From Enchytraeus crypticus (Eukaryota > Annelida > Clitellata > Enchytraeida > Enchytraeidae): a DNA stretch of 64,000 bases. The notes beneath the pieces are model-generated. The model was not told the DNA's origin. It saw only the letters and a list, made by a program, of their open reading frames with translations, and did not search any database. Below are positions 1 to 9,484 of the stretch, one piece after another. Every line of letters starts with the position of its first letter. The first letter of the stretch is position 1. The DNA is taken from positions 122,501-186,500 of the forward strand of contig CAJHZI010000314.1 in assembly GCA_905160935.1 (NCBI GenBank), written 5' to 3'. A program made the translations under genes and the position numbers.

Positions 1-262
1 ACGAGTGAGTCAACCAAGAGAGCAAATACACGAGTGAGTCAACCAAGAGAGCAAATACACGAGTGAGTCAACCAAGAGAGCAAATACACGAGTGAGTCAA
101 CCAAGAGAGCAAATACACGAGTGAGTCATTCAAGAGAGCAAATACACGAGTGAGTCAACCAAGAGAGCAAATACACGAGTGAGTCAACCAAGAGAGCAAA
201 TACACGAGTGAGTCAACCAAGAGAGCAAATACACGAGTGAGTCAACCAAGAGAGCAAATACA
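1..262. repeat. 29-bp minisatellite, 9 copies
   Basis: Near-perfect tandem units beginning ACGAGTGAGTCAACCAAGAG; one unit carries a CATT variant near 128. It sits in the tomosyn intron after exon 21 and continues off the left edge. Confidence 0.95.
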
Positions 263-385
263 GAACAGTTCGGTATAGCATGATGCTTATTATGCTTAAC
301 TAGAAATAAACAAAGGATTTGGTTCCAGACGATGCGCATCTGTCCTTGATCTTATTGCATGTAGACAGGCGCTATATGATTTATT

Positions 386-506
386 CATCATCATCTTCAT
401 CATCATCATCATCATTATCATAATCATCATCATCATCATTATCATCATCATCATCATAATCATCATCATCATCATCATAATCATCATCATCATCATCATC
501 ATCTTC

Positions 507-545
<39 letters not shown>

Positions 546-548
546 TTC

Positions 549-581
<33 letters not shown>

Positions 582-900
582 TTCATCATCATCATCTTCT
601 TCATCATCATCATCATCATCATCTTTATCATCTTCTCTTTAGTCCCAATTTAATTATTGCCGGGATACGAATATATATCTACTCCTCCCTGTCCCACACA
701 ATATCATCAGTCAGACCCTTATTTTACCATTCGTTTTAGAAAATTTTGTAACAATTCTGGAGCCTAGGCGCTCAAAAACCGAATTCCCTATCTGATGTTA
801 GTTTGGATCTTAGTGCTTTGCCACCTTTTACTGCTCTAGCAATCACCGGTTGTTCTATTTTTCAAACAACTCGGACACTGTCCTTAAGCAACAACTACCA
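386..900 (+). repeat. (ATC)n run plus interspersed repeat of the 'TTTAACCAGGGTCGGGAT' family
   Basis: An imperfect ATC run (386-632) is followed by a diverged copy of an interspersed module (TTTAGTCCCAATTTAATTATTGCC, then GGGATACGAATATATATCT, then CCTCCCTGTCCCACACAATA in pieces). The same order, ATC run then module, recurs at 9215, 23220, 31155, 39998 and 43115, so the ATC run belongs to the element. 900-1389 holds no gene that I see. Confidence 0.75.
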
Positions 901-1389
901 TTTTCAAATCTACCTTTATGTAAATTCTACCCTTATTTACAATCTACCATTATTTATAAATCTACCCTTATAACAACAACAACAATACGATTAGAGTGCT
1001 ACTCTTGTCCATGACAACATTGAGCATTGTGAAACCAAATCAAAGCCGATGAGCAGGAATTGTAGTAGTAGTAGCAGCTAATGTAGAATTAACCCACATT
1101 TAAGATCAACCATTATTTCACATTTACCATTATGTAGAATCGCCTCGTAATTTAAATCAATTACAAGAGTCTTATTTAGTTTAGTCTACTCCTAATAGAC
1201 ATAGATCATGCATGGAAGCACTCTCGATCCTGCTTCAATGCAGAAATAGAAAAGCTATGAAGCAGAAAGAATACGAGCACAGAACTCAATCATCAATAGA
1301 ATGAAGCGCTTAAGCATGAAATGTAGCGAGAAATAAGCTTCCAGATTATATCTCGACCTCCACTATACTGCCACGCCTCTTGCACTTAC

Positions 1390-3334
1390 CGGCACTCTGG
1401 TGAACTCTCGTAACCTCTGACCTCTCGTGACCTCTAACAACCTCTGATCTCTCGTGACCTTTAACAACCTCTGACCTCTCGTGACCTCTAACAAGATCTG
1501 AATACGTGATCATTCTTATCGGTGGAGGTAAGGAAAGATCATCCGAACTCAAATCCACGAATTCAAAATAGTCCGACCTCTCAATTCCAGAATCTTCTTC
1601 CCTGTTCTCTTCCTCAGTCTCTCCCAGAAGTCTATAGTCAGCCGAGCTCTTCCTCCTGCCTCCACCGATCCCTCTCAACAAATCCCGAATCTTTCCGGAC
1701 TTAGTGTCCTCTTCAGCGTTACCAAAATTGAACGCCGGGATAGCAGTGGATCCACTGCGATTTTTTCTCGGATCCCCCTGGAACTCTCTGGAGGATTCTG
1801 ATGGGACAGCAGTGAGCGGGGCCGAGTGCTTCCTAGCTCGACGTTCTCCCAGCAGATTGGAAGACTCGGGCGTGGAGTTGGGATGAAGCATCGACGAGGA
1901 TACTGGAGTGACGTCCACTGGAGGACTTCCTTCTTCTAAAGATGATTGCGAACCGTCCTTGTGGAAAACCTTTCCGTAGAGATTGATGATTCCCAGAGTG
2001 GCTCTGCGGTGTGGTCGCGGACTGGAGCTGGGACAGCGTGGAGTGACACTGGATCGCCTGGGACTGCGTCCTGCACGACCCGGGGACGTACTGGATCCTC
2101 TATCCGGAAAAAGTTTAGTGAAAAGACTCGATCTTCTTCTTCCGACTCTAGAACGATTGGCATCATCAGGATGAAGGCTTGATCTGTTATCTTCCGAGCG
2201 ACCTTTGATCTCTGAACTCTTATCCTGTGACGTGCTGGGATCTGTGATCACAAAGCTGATTCCATTCTCGGGGTCAAATCCGCGACTGGGTTCCGAGGAA
2301 TGACTCCTTCTGCGTCCAGTGGAAGTAGAAAGATCCGAGGTGGAAACGTCCATCCTTACATCGCAGGAGAGTCGTGGGAGTGGAGGGATCAGACGGGACA
2401 CTTGACTCCCTAAATCACCAGGTGGTGCTGATCCTATCTCATCAGACAGCCTGGGACCTAGTAGAGTGGGGCTATCACACCCACTAGCCTCTGATTGAGG
2501 TCTGGATGGTACCAGGCTAGATCTACGATCAATTGGGGGTTTTAGGTTGCTTGGAATCAGACTGAACCTGCGACCAGCTGATGGGATTATTGGACAAAGA
2601 CTCACACGTCTCATACCCATAGGAAACGGATTACCAACTGTGTCAATCTCTGATATATCAGAGGAAACGGAATGCCTAGAGAACCGCTCTCTGGAACTGA
2701 CTGCCAGTGCTGATTCGCTCAACTTTCGATCAACTACCGGTAGCTCGACTTCGTCCACAGGCTGGAGTGCGGACGCAGTGATCCCGGAGAACCTTCCAGG
2801 CGAGGCCTTTCGATCAGAACGCTCAGTACCACTGGGACTCAGGGATGATCTTCTGGTATCGAATCCTGGAGCGAGGGAAGCTCTCCGAGCTATGCTGGAT
2901 ATCTCTTCCATCATTTCCTGCTCGCTCGGAACTCTATCCGTGGTGGAGTCGTTTGATTGGAACTCTGACTGATCTGCGCTGAGATTAGAACCCGCACCTG
3001 CTGAGCTGAAGGAAGTCATGCTGGTCCCGGTGCTATCCAGCACCCTGGTGCTATCCAGGAGCCTGGTGCTATCCAGGAGCCTGGTGCTATCCAGTAGCCT
3101 GGTGTTATCCTGGAGCCTGGTGCTATCCTGGAGCACGGTGCTGACGGTAGAGGCTCTGCGAGTGGGCAGTGGGTTCATCGTGAGGTCGATGCTCCGTCGA
3201 TCATAGATACAAAGTTCAGTTAGGTCAGGAGAGGGAGAACGATCCGTCGCAGATGAATCCTTTCTCGTGTTTCCGTCGCTAATGGTTCCAGAGACTCGAG
3301 CGCCGGCTGTGGCTGATGGGAAAGTTGAGCTAGA
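1390..3334 (-). CDS. STXBP5: Tomosyn exon 21: giant Ser/Arg-rich linker exon
   Basis: 1945 nt, 648 codons in one open frame from acceptor TTCTTATAG to the strong donor GCCG|GTAAGT. It fills the place of the much shorter vertebrate linker between the two propellers (the region carrying the known tomosyn phosphorylation sites). It has no recognised domain. It shows an N-terminal six-residue repeat (LLDSTR type), 11 RRxS/T motifs of which five are RRxSLxP, and, just before the donor, a nine-residue repeat (RGHERSEVV). The frame continues 14 codons past the donor to a stop, but the donor is strong and tomosyn should continue, so I end the exon at the donor. Assignment rests on position, phase and Ser-rich character rather than on sequence matches. 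Confidence 0.75.
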
Positions 3335-3434
3335 CTATAAGAAACGAGGTTAAAGGTTAAATAGATTGAGAGTTTCAATGATCTGTAACTCACATAGGCT
3401 CTGCTATATGGCAGGTTCTAGTAATGAGCATATG

Positions 3435-4045
3435 CAATAGAGACCTATATATTGTATTGTATTTTATTGTGTTGTATTTTATTGTATTGTGTTGTATTGT
3501 AGTGCATTGTATTGTATTGAATTGTATTGTATTGTTTTGTATTGTATTGTACAGTATTGTACCGTTCTGTACTAAATTGTTTTGTATTATAGTATAATAT
3601 ATTATATTATATTATATCATATTACATTATCTTATATTATATTATATCATATTACATTATATTACATTATATTATATTATATTATATTATATTATATTAC
3701 ATTACATTACATTACATTACATTACATTACATTACATTATATTATATTAAAATATTATATATTTTATTATATTATATTATAATATAATATAATATATTAT
3801 ATTATATTACATTATATTACATTATATTACATTATATTATATTATATTATATTATATTATATTATATTATATTATATTATATTATATTATATTATATTAT
3901 ATTATATTATATTATACTATATTATATTATATTACATTACATTACATTACATTATATTACATTACATTACATTACATTACATTACATTATATTATATTAT
4001 ATTATATTACGTTATATTATATTACATTACATTGCATTACATATA
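3435..4045. repeat. Pentanucleotide repeats ATTGT then ATTAT/ATTAC
   Basis: About 150 bp of ATTGT-type units pass into about 450 bp of ATTAT/ATTAC units. They fill most of the intron between tomosyn exons 20 and 21 and end less than 30 bp from the exon 20 donor. Confidence 0.95.
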
Positions 4046-4072
4046 GCTATGACTGGTGCTTCATATGAGCAC

Positions 4073-4287
4073 ATATAGACAAGCATCAGACAGACTGGGA
4101 TCATTATCAACCGAGAAATCTGACGTTAAATCATCAACACGGAAGCAGCTGCCCACCTGTTCAACTATAGGCGACCTTGACCCGTCAGGGGTCGATTGCT
4201 GGGACTGGGTGACGTCATAGTTGTGAGGAGTGGCCTTGACCTTCGTTCGCTTTGACCTCCCGCCTCTCAATAGTGGGTCCATCGAGC
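4073..4287 (-). CDS. STXBP5: Tomosyn exon 20 (start of linker)
   Basis: 215 nt in my model: GSMDPLLRGGRSKRTKVKAT, PHNYDVTQSQQSTPDGSRSP, then an acidic/Ser tail ending DPSLSDACLY. It follows the family LYGSNDPYRREPRSPRK stretch that opens the linker. The acceptor ATATTTCAG is clear. The donor is uncertain: TAT|GTGCTC (used here) or an earlier CAG|GTGGGC, both in frame with exon 21. Confidence 0.72.
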
Positions 4288-4449
4288 CTGAAATATAAAC
4301 ATAGCGAATAAACTCACGTCATCTTCCGACGAGGAAGTGGACGAGAAATCGTTGTTCCAAATTCAGAATCTTACAGTTTATTTTCGCTATGGCTGAGATA
4401 AACTCGTGCTACCGTCACAAAGTATAGTTCCTGATTCCTGCTTACTACT

Positions 4450-4680
4450 GCATTCATTCACAATATGATAGTCTACAGTCATTCAATTACCATAGCCTAC
4501 AGTCATTCACTTACCATAGTCTACAGTCATTCACTTACCATAGCCTACAGTCATTCACTTACCATAGTCTACAGTCATTCACTTAAAATAGTCTGTAGTC
4601 ATTCGCTTACCATAGCCTACAGCCATTCATTTACCATAGCCTACAGTCATTCACTTACCAGTCATTCACTTACTCGATGT
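4450..4680. repeat. 24-bp tandem array, about 9 units
   Basis: Units of the type CATAGTCTACAGTCATTCAC TTAC with small changes, in the intron between exons 19 and 20. Confidence 0.9.
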
Positions 4681-5084
4681 TGTCGTAACAACATCGAGCA
4701 TATGCCTTTGTTATTGTAAGATTACACGCGTCTAGAACTTGTTTCACTGTTAGAAATCATTTGTTAGTATATTTGGTTAGAAATAAATGACTTTGTCATC
4801 AGGAAAGAGTCAAATTTGCGCCTAAATATCGGTTGTTATTATCGAAGTGAATCTGAAGACTTTTCTAGATTTGCAAAACACATTTATTAACCAATTTTTA
4901 AAAATCCAATGACCTTACCAAGTTTTCAATAAGAAACATTGCAAAACTATTAAATAAACCTTACGCTAAACAAAAATAAACTTTACTCGTGTTAAGTTCA
5001 CAGTTTAATTAGACTTAATACAAGTTTCACCAGCTGTGTTACAAGTTTCACCCGGTCTGTGTAACGGCCTAAACGACGAGCTAA

Positions 5085-5145
5085 ACTATAGCTTAGTGCT
5101 CGATGTTGTCATTGATGACTGCAGCACTCTAATGTTATTATTCTA
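5085..5145 (+). repeat. Interspersed module 'GTGCTCGATGTTGTC'
   Basis: Contains GTGCTCGATGTTGTCATTGA then TGACTGCAGCACTCTAATGT. Related copies are at 27936, 29025, 39425, 52465 and 59955; some end in TAA/TTA runs. A short SINE-like family of unknown origin. Confidence 0.6.
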
Positions 5146-5160
5146 GCAGTCTAGACGTAC

Positions 5161-5249
5161 CGTACAGTTGTGCCACAGTGAGACAAATCACACAAACTTT
5201 TTGTTTCGTGTCAATGATCGCCAATCCAGAGTCGTTACCAAAAGCTAAC
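5161..5249 (-). CDS. STXBP5: Tomosyn exon 19
   Basis: 89 nt: LAFGNDSGLAIIDTKQKVCV then ICLTVAQLY, matching VVFGNCNGIAMVDYLQKAVL and ELYG. Acceptor TTGTAACAG, preceded by a short TTA run. Donor TACG|GTACGT. Confidence 0.93.
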
Positions 5250-5329
5250 CTGTTACAATAATAATAATAATAATAAAGGCTTAGAGTCCGTTTCCTCATG
5301 CAAGGATGATGTTAGGGGCGTCGATATTT

Positions 5330-5490
5330 ATTACCATTTGTTACCAATAGGTAAAACATGTTACCCATTACAACACATGTTACCTGTTACAACATATGTT
5401 ACCTGTTACAACATATGTTACCTGTTACAACATATGTTACCTGTTACAAATTTTACTTGTTACAACATATGTTACCTGTTACAACACAAT
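5330..5490. repeat. 19-20-bp tandem array
   Basis: Units GTTACCTGTTACAACATAT, about 8 copies, in the intron after exon 18. Confidence 0.9.
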
Positions 5491-5626
5491 ACTGAGTGTA
5501 CTTATAGTCCATACTTACAGTACCAGTAGGTTTACTTATTCTTTGTGTACTTATAGTCCATACTTACAATATCAATAGGTTTACCTATTCTGTGCGTACT
5601 TATAGTCCATACTTACAATATCACTG
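5491..5626. repeat. STXBP5: Echoes of the tomosyn exon 18 donor, 3 copies
   Basis: About 50-bp units read on the minus strand as AAGTATGGACTATAAGTAC followed by GTAAACCTA. The true exon edge reads AAGTATGGCCTGTAAGTACT with GTAAACCTACTG after it. All three echoes have the donor GT changed to AT. A SINE (5627-5765) separates them from the true edge. Confidence 0.85.
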
Positions 5627-5765
5627 ACTGGAGCCAGTGGCGACGTCGGTAAGACACTCAACTGCGGATTAGTATTTGTGGGATTCAAATCCTGGGCTCG
5701 CCCGTCACTGACATCGCTTTCGAGTGAGGAAACAGAGTTTAACCTTAGCTTTACCAGCTTTTATC
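5627..5765 (+). mobile_element. tRNA-derived SINE (family A)
   Basis: Family A runs from CAGTGGCGATGTCGGTAAGA through a B-box-like GGTTCAAATCC and CGCCCGTCACTGACATCGCT to TTTCGAGTGAGGAAACTGAC and GTTAACATTAGCTTTACCAG. The B box fits the Pol III consensus GGTTCRANNCC. This copy is nearly full length. Confidence 0.85.
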
Positions 5766-5789
5766 AGTAGGTTTACTTTGAGTACTTAC

Positions 5790-5932
5790 AGGCCATACTT
5801 GGAGCTGAGAGCTAGGCTAGAGATGGAGGCGGGGTGATCGGACGAAGAGGTCCAGGTAATGAGACAACAGAGCTGTGGCTGGTATCCCGCTCTGTACGTA
5901 CACTGTCCTCCCCTCACTCTAACTGTCGTACT
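5790..5932 (-). CDS. STXBP5: Tomosyn exon 18
   Basis: 143 nt: STTVRVRGGQCTYRAGYQPQ, LCCLITWTSSSDHPASISSL, ALSSKYG, matching PGYQTELVIQLVWV...QITSLAVNSSYG. Acceptor CTGGTAG, donor GGCCT|GTAAGT. The donor region is echoed three times downstream. Confidence 0.9.
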
Positions 5933-6195
5933 CTACCAGGCACAACAACAACAACAACAAAGTGATACCGTCGTCCATGACTACATCTACCGCTATTACG
6001 GAATTATAGAGCAAATATCTCCTACCATATTCTAATAGTAGAAAAGTTAAGCTATAGGCTACATTGAGCTGTGTATGAGGCATAGACATTTGTAAAGGAA
6101 TTAACTCGTTAATCGCTGGTTTGATCTTTATGGAGCGTGAAAGCAGTGAGTAGGAATAGGAATATGAACCTTGGACCTGCCGCTTGGCAGAACAC

Positions 6196-6198
6196 TAG

Positions 6199-6260
<62 letters not shown>
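6196..6260. repeat. (GA)n microsatellite
   Basis: Dinucleotide run with AAAG interruptions at its left end. Confidence 0.95.
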
Positions 6261-6262
<2 letters not shown>

Positions 6263-6409
6263 ATATTTATACTAATGATTAAAACCAATTATTGCAGCAG
6301 TTTTGTATGGAAAATTATTAACTGACTGAGGCAGACTGGACGATGGTTCGAATCTTGATATCTCACTGTCTTTAACAGTATTCCTGCGGTAATCAATGAG
6401 ACATAAGCG

Positions 6410-6545
6410 TAATTCTGTGTATCTAGTTGACACCATGCTTTACCTTACTGAGAGAATCAGCTATTCTATGTATCTAGTTGACACCGTGCTATACCTTACT
6501 GAGAGAATCAGTTATTCTATGTATCTAGTTGACACCATGCTTTAC
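6410..6545. repeat. STXBP5: Echoes of the tomosyn exon 17 donor, 2 extra copies
   Basis: About 56-bp units that read on the minus strand ATTCTCTCAGTAAGGTAAAG and continue CATGGTGTCAACTAGATACA. The true copy is the exon 17 end (last 14 coding bases) and donor. The two intronic copies keep a GT donor (GTATAG, GTAAAG). Confidence 0.88.
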
Positions 6546-6683
6546 CTTACTGAGAGAATGTGAGGAACCCAGTTTTGTGTGTAGCGGAGATCTGTTAGCA
6601 TTGGACGCGGACTCGTATGGATCAGGACTTCCTTCTCCCGACTGATCCGTGCATAGACCGTTACCTAGACCCACCTCCACAAT
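6546..6683 (-). CDS. STXBP5: Tomosyn exon 17
   Basis: 138 nt, 46 codons: IVEVGLGNGLCTDQSGEGSP, DPYESASNANRSPLHTKLGS, SHSLSK. It corresponds to the variable region after the family MLEVRL. Similarity is low, but phase and order fit exons 16 and 18. Acceptor TTGATTATGTAG, donor AGTAAG|GTAAAG. The exon's last 14 bases with the donor are echoed twice in the intron. Confidence 0.75.
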
Positions 6684-6905
6684 CTACATAATCAATCAAT
6701 CAATCAGTCAATCCATCAATCAATCAATCAATCAATCAGTCAATCAATCTATCAATCAATCAGTCACCTCTCTCATGTACTCCTTAGTACCATCTCATGG
6801 TAGACAACCCTGCAATCAATCAATCAGTCACCTCTCTCATGTACTCTTTTGTACCAGCTCATGGTAGACAACACTGCAATCAAATCATCAATCAATCAAT
6901 GCATT
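6684..6905. repeat. AATC/GATT repeats with a duplicated 60-bp insert
   Basis: GATT runs (minus sense) precede exon 17. Within them lie two copies of a segment reading GTTGTCTACCATGAG then TGGTAC on the minus strand, each directly after GATTGATTGCAG. They look like acceptor-linked echoes of a sequence that I cannot match to any current exon. Confidence 0.85.
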
Positions 6906-7323
6906 ATAGACACAATTAATCTGCATCAACAGGCGGAATGGAGATTTAGTTACCATTAAAAGTATGGTTATTTATCATATGGCATGTTATGGTAACTTAC
7001 TGCACTATGATAATTTATGGTAGCTCAGAGCTCTATCGGAATTCCTTTGCCAAATGGCAGATCCCTAGTATAGCTTCTCACTAAAGATTATGCGTCGATC
7101 AACCAGATATTCCTTAATAAAACTCAAGCCTTTGAGACACTTAAATATGCCCACTGGTGGAGAAATGTAACTCTCAGGTAGCTTACCATTGCCTTCTTCA
7201 CTCATCTAACTTAAAGATTTATTGTTAACTCTGAGAGTGAGAGATTGAGTGAGAAACTGAGACAGAGAAGTAGAGAGAGAGAGAGACAGACAGACAGGCA
7301 GACAGAGATAGAGAAAGAGGTAC

Positions 7324-7553
7324 CGGTAGCTGCGCTGAGTTATCTTGTTTGCAGCAGCTGTACAGCAGCACGTGATTGTAGCCAGCTACTGACAGCTGCT
7401 GCGACTCGAGGCACAGCTGAATCTGCTGAATGGAATACATGTCATCAGCAGCTGCTGCTGCCGCAGCAGCTCCAGCAGCAGCGGAGGCGTGGTTAGCTCT
7501 GCTGTCTTCAAACAGCTCAGCTGTGTTCAGCCGGTACAGAGCTGTCAACGAAG
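7324..7553 (-). CDS. STXBP5: Tomosyn exon 16 with poly-Ala insert
   Basis: 230 nt. ASLTALYRLNTAELFEDSRA then an Ala-rich insert of about 15 residues, then DDMYSIQQIQLCLESQQLSV and AGYNHVLLYSCCKQDNSAQL. It matches STLQVLYKLKTAKVFE... and DPYAIQ...CIAGVSAHVIIYRFSKQEV. The Ala insert is encoded by GCTGCN/CAGCAG-type DNA and falls where the vertebrate protein has a variable charged loop. Acceptor ATATCGCAG, donor CTACCG|GTACCT. Confidence 0.92.
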
Positions 7554-7599
7554 CTGCGATATCAGAAATTTAGTCAATCGATCAATTATTTCATGAACT

Positions 7600-7770
7600 A
7601 AGTTTAATCAATCAATAAGAATTTAACGTCCGGTTCCTCGCCATACTGCAATGTCAGGGACGTCCCTTGCAGACTCTTCGCAAACAGGCGCCAAAACACC
7701 ACACGATGACCACTGAGTACACAGAGACCACAAGAGAATGCGAGATCAAAATTTTAACGCTAGTGAGTGC
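7600..7770 (+). mobile_element. SINE-like module (family B) with AATCA tail
   Basis: Contains ATTTAACGTCCGGTTCCTCG, CCATACTGCAATGTCAGGGA and GGCGCCAAAACACCACACGA. Related copies at 11545 (plus) and 12180-12310 (minus), always with a (TTGA/TCAA)n tail next to the TTTAACGTC end. Confidence 0.7.
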
Positions 7771-7858
7771 TGGAATTAGTAGAAACTCTATTTAAGTTTC
7801 TTATAATGCATTTTGATTGTTCTATGATAGTATGTGTACCCCTGTATGTGTGTATGTG

Positions 7859-7861
<3 letters not shown>

Positions 7862-7920
<59 letters not shown>

Positions 7921-7966
7921 TAGGCCTATATATATATATATATATGTATATATACTATATATATAT

Positions 7967-8022
<56 letters not shown>
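7862..8022. repeat. (TA)n microsatellite
   Basis: Long TA run with a few TATAC/GGCC interruptions. It ends about 55 bp from the exon 15 donor. Confidence 0.97.
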
Positions 8023-8027
<5 letters not shown>

Positions 8028-8078
8028 ATCTATCTTGATCCTGCCTGCTTTTGACGAATAAAGAAATGAACATACCAC

Positions 8079-8116
8079 CAGAGGCGTCCCAGAACTTCAC
8101 TGATCCATCCAAGTGC
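8079..8116 (-). CDS. STXBP5: Tomosyn exon 15 (38-nt microexon)
   Basis: 38 nt: after a split Gly codon, HLDGSVKFWDAS, matching the tomosyn GHADGSVKFWDAS blade. Acceptor TTCAATGCAG, donor CTCTG|GTGGTA. Alternative donor four bases on (GTATGT) would break the frame with exon 16. Confidence 0.9.
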
Positions 8117-8385
8117 CTGCATTGAAAATAAGACACTCCTTATTGACAGCGATTCTAACTATTTATTGGACAATTTATATTTCGACTGTAGCTCGACCCA
8201 CATGCTAGAAGCCGCTATCTTGAGAAATTAATGTTAAACTAGATCTTCAGTTTATGTATCTTCAAAAATGGTTTGACAATATTACGGTATTAATACAAGA
8301 AGATACATCAGCATTGCGGACATTGTAGTGTGCTACAATCTACATGTATATGTCCTGATAAACTGGTTTGTGGTGTGAAACTATT

Positions 8386-8637
8386 TTTCTCTCTCTCTCT
8401 CTCTCTCCCTCCCCCCCCCCTCTCTCTCTCTCTCTCGCTCTATCACTCTCCCTCTCTCGGAGTAGGTAGGTAGGTAGGTAGGGAGGTAGGTAGGTAGGGA
8501 GGTAGTAGGTAGGTAGGTATTTAGGTAGGCAGGTAGGTAGATAGATAGGTAGGTAGATAGATAGATAGATAGATAGATAGGTAGGTAGGTAGGTAGATAG
8601 GTAGGTAGGTAGGTAGGTAGGTAGGTAGGTAGGTTAC
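8386..8637. repeat. (CT)n then (TAGG/TAGA)n abutting exon 14 donor
   Basis: CT run 8386-8455, then tetranucleotide TAGG/TAGA from 8463. On the minus strand the ACCT repeat begins at intron position 4, directly after the GTA of the exon 14 donor. Confidence 0.95.
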
Positions 8638-8705
8638 CCTGTGATGATGAGCTCAGAGTGTTTACACTGATCAACCTCACACTGCCCTCCTGTTACTGGC
8701 CACTC
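8638..8705 (-). CDS. STXBP5: Tomosyn exon 14
   Basis: 68 nt: EWPVTGGQCEVDQCKHSELI then IT, matching the family stretch KEWPINGGNWGLGAQSYPEI. The donor is AGG|GTAACC, and the intron continues directly into a tetranucleotide ACCT repeat. The acceptor is GGTGCAG. Confidence 0.9.
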
Positions 8706-8934
8706 CTGCACCATCAGTGTCAACAACAATCAATCAATCAATTAATCAAGCAATCAATCAATCAATCAAACAGCTAGTTAACCATTCAAGAAGTCAGACA
8801 AACATAAAACAGTCAGAATTGAGGAAGACAAAGAGGAGACCAACCTCGTCATTAGCATAATCCCCAAGAATAAAAGTAGGCCTATATCAAAAGGAATGTT
8901 ACTGAGATGACTTCAAGATACATTCACATGTGGA

Positions 8935-8993
8935 CATGCAGAGGACGAGTGGAGGCGTTATATACCCTGGACCTGCCTGTGGGCACTGCACTA

Positions 8994-9042
<49 letters not shown>
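8935..9042 (+). mobile_element. LINE 3'-terminal fragment with (TA)n tail
   Basis: GAGTGGAGGCGTTATATACC then CTGGACCTGCCTGTGGGCA matches the 3' ends of the LINE copies at 13250 and 30845; it passes directly into a TA run. Confidence 0.75.
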
Positions 9043-9043
<1 letters not shown>

Positions 9044-9114
9044 TCACTACGTCTGTCGTGATGTGGCTGTGGTGACGTCCCTGGCATCATTCTAGGATGA
9101 GGAAACGGACTTTA

Positions 9115-9140
9115 ATAATATACATACATGTATATGTGTA

Positions 9141-9208
<68 letters not shown>

Positions 9209-9345
9209 TCATGTATATCATCATCTTCCCTTAAATCCCAGTTTAACCAGGGTCGGGATACGAATAGACTTTTAGCTATTCGTTTAAGTTTTGTGGCAAT
9301 TACTGGAATTACTCTTATAACCTTATTAAGACGTCTCTCAGCACG
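9115..9345 (+). repeat. (TA)n plus 'TTTAACCAGGGTCGGGAT' module
   Basis: TA run 9143-9200, then ATCATCATCTTCCCTTAAAT and CCCAGTTTAACCAGGGTCGG with GATACGAATAGAC. The module runs into the exon 13 donor region. Confidence 0.8.
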
Positions 9346-9469
9346 CTGAGTTGAGCCCATGTGATAGAGGGATGAGATGAGATCTGAGGAGATGTCCGCC
9401 AGATAGAGACACCTAGAGACAGGTGAGTCACAGAGGTCCAGTCCATAGGAGTTGTCTAGCACAGGATAG
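9322..9469 (-). CDS. STXBP5: Tomosyn exon 13
   Basis: 148 nt. A split Gly codon is followed by 49 codons: YPVLDNSYGLDLCDSPVSRC, LYLADISSDLISSLYHMGST, QRAERRLNK. It matches YPIFENPYPL...SPVTCCEYFADCP...LIPALYSVGARQKRQ. Acceptor CACACAG, donor AATAAG|GTTATA. The first 53 or so bases with the acceptor recur four times upstream (see 9485). Confidence 0.93.
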
Positions 9470-9484
9470 CTGTGTGTAGTACAA

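Noticed and set aside
1..262. CRISPR-like array
   Set aside because: There are no unique spacers; it is a plain 29-bp minisatellite in an animal genome.
296..631. Poly-Met open frame
   Set aside because: It is the ATC microsatellite read on the other strand.
1346..1389. Reading tomosyn exon 21 on to its stop codon
   Set aside because: A strong GTAAGT donor lies before it and the family protein continues with a second propeller and SNARE tail.
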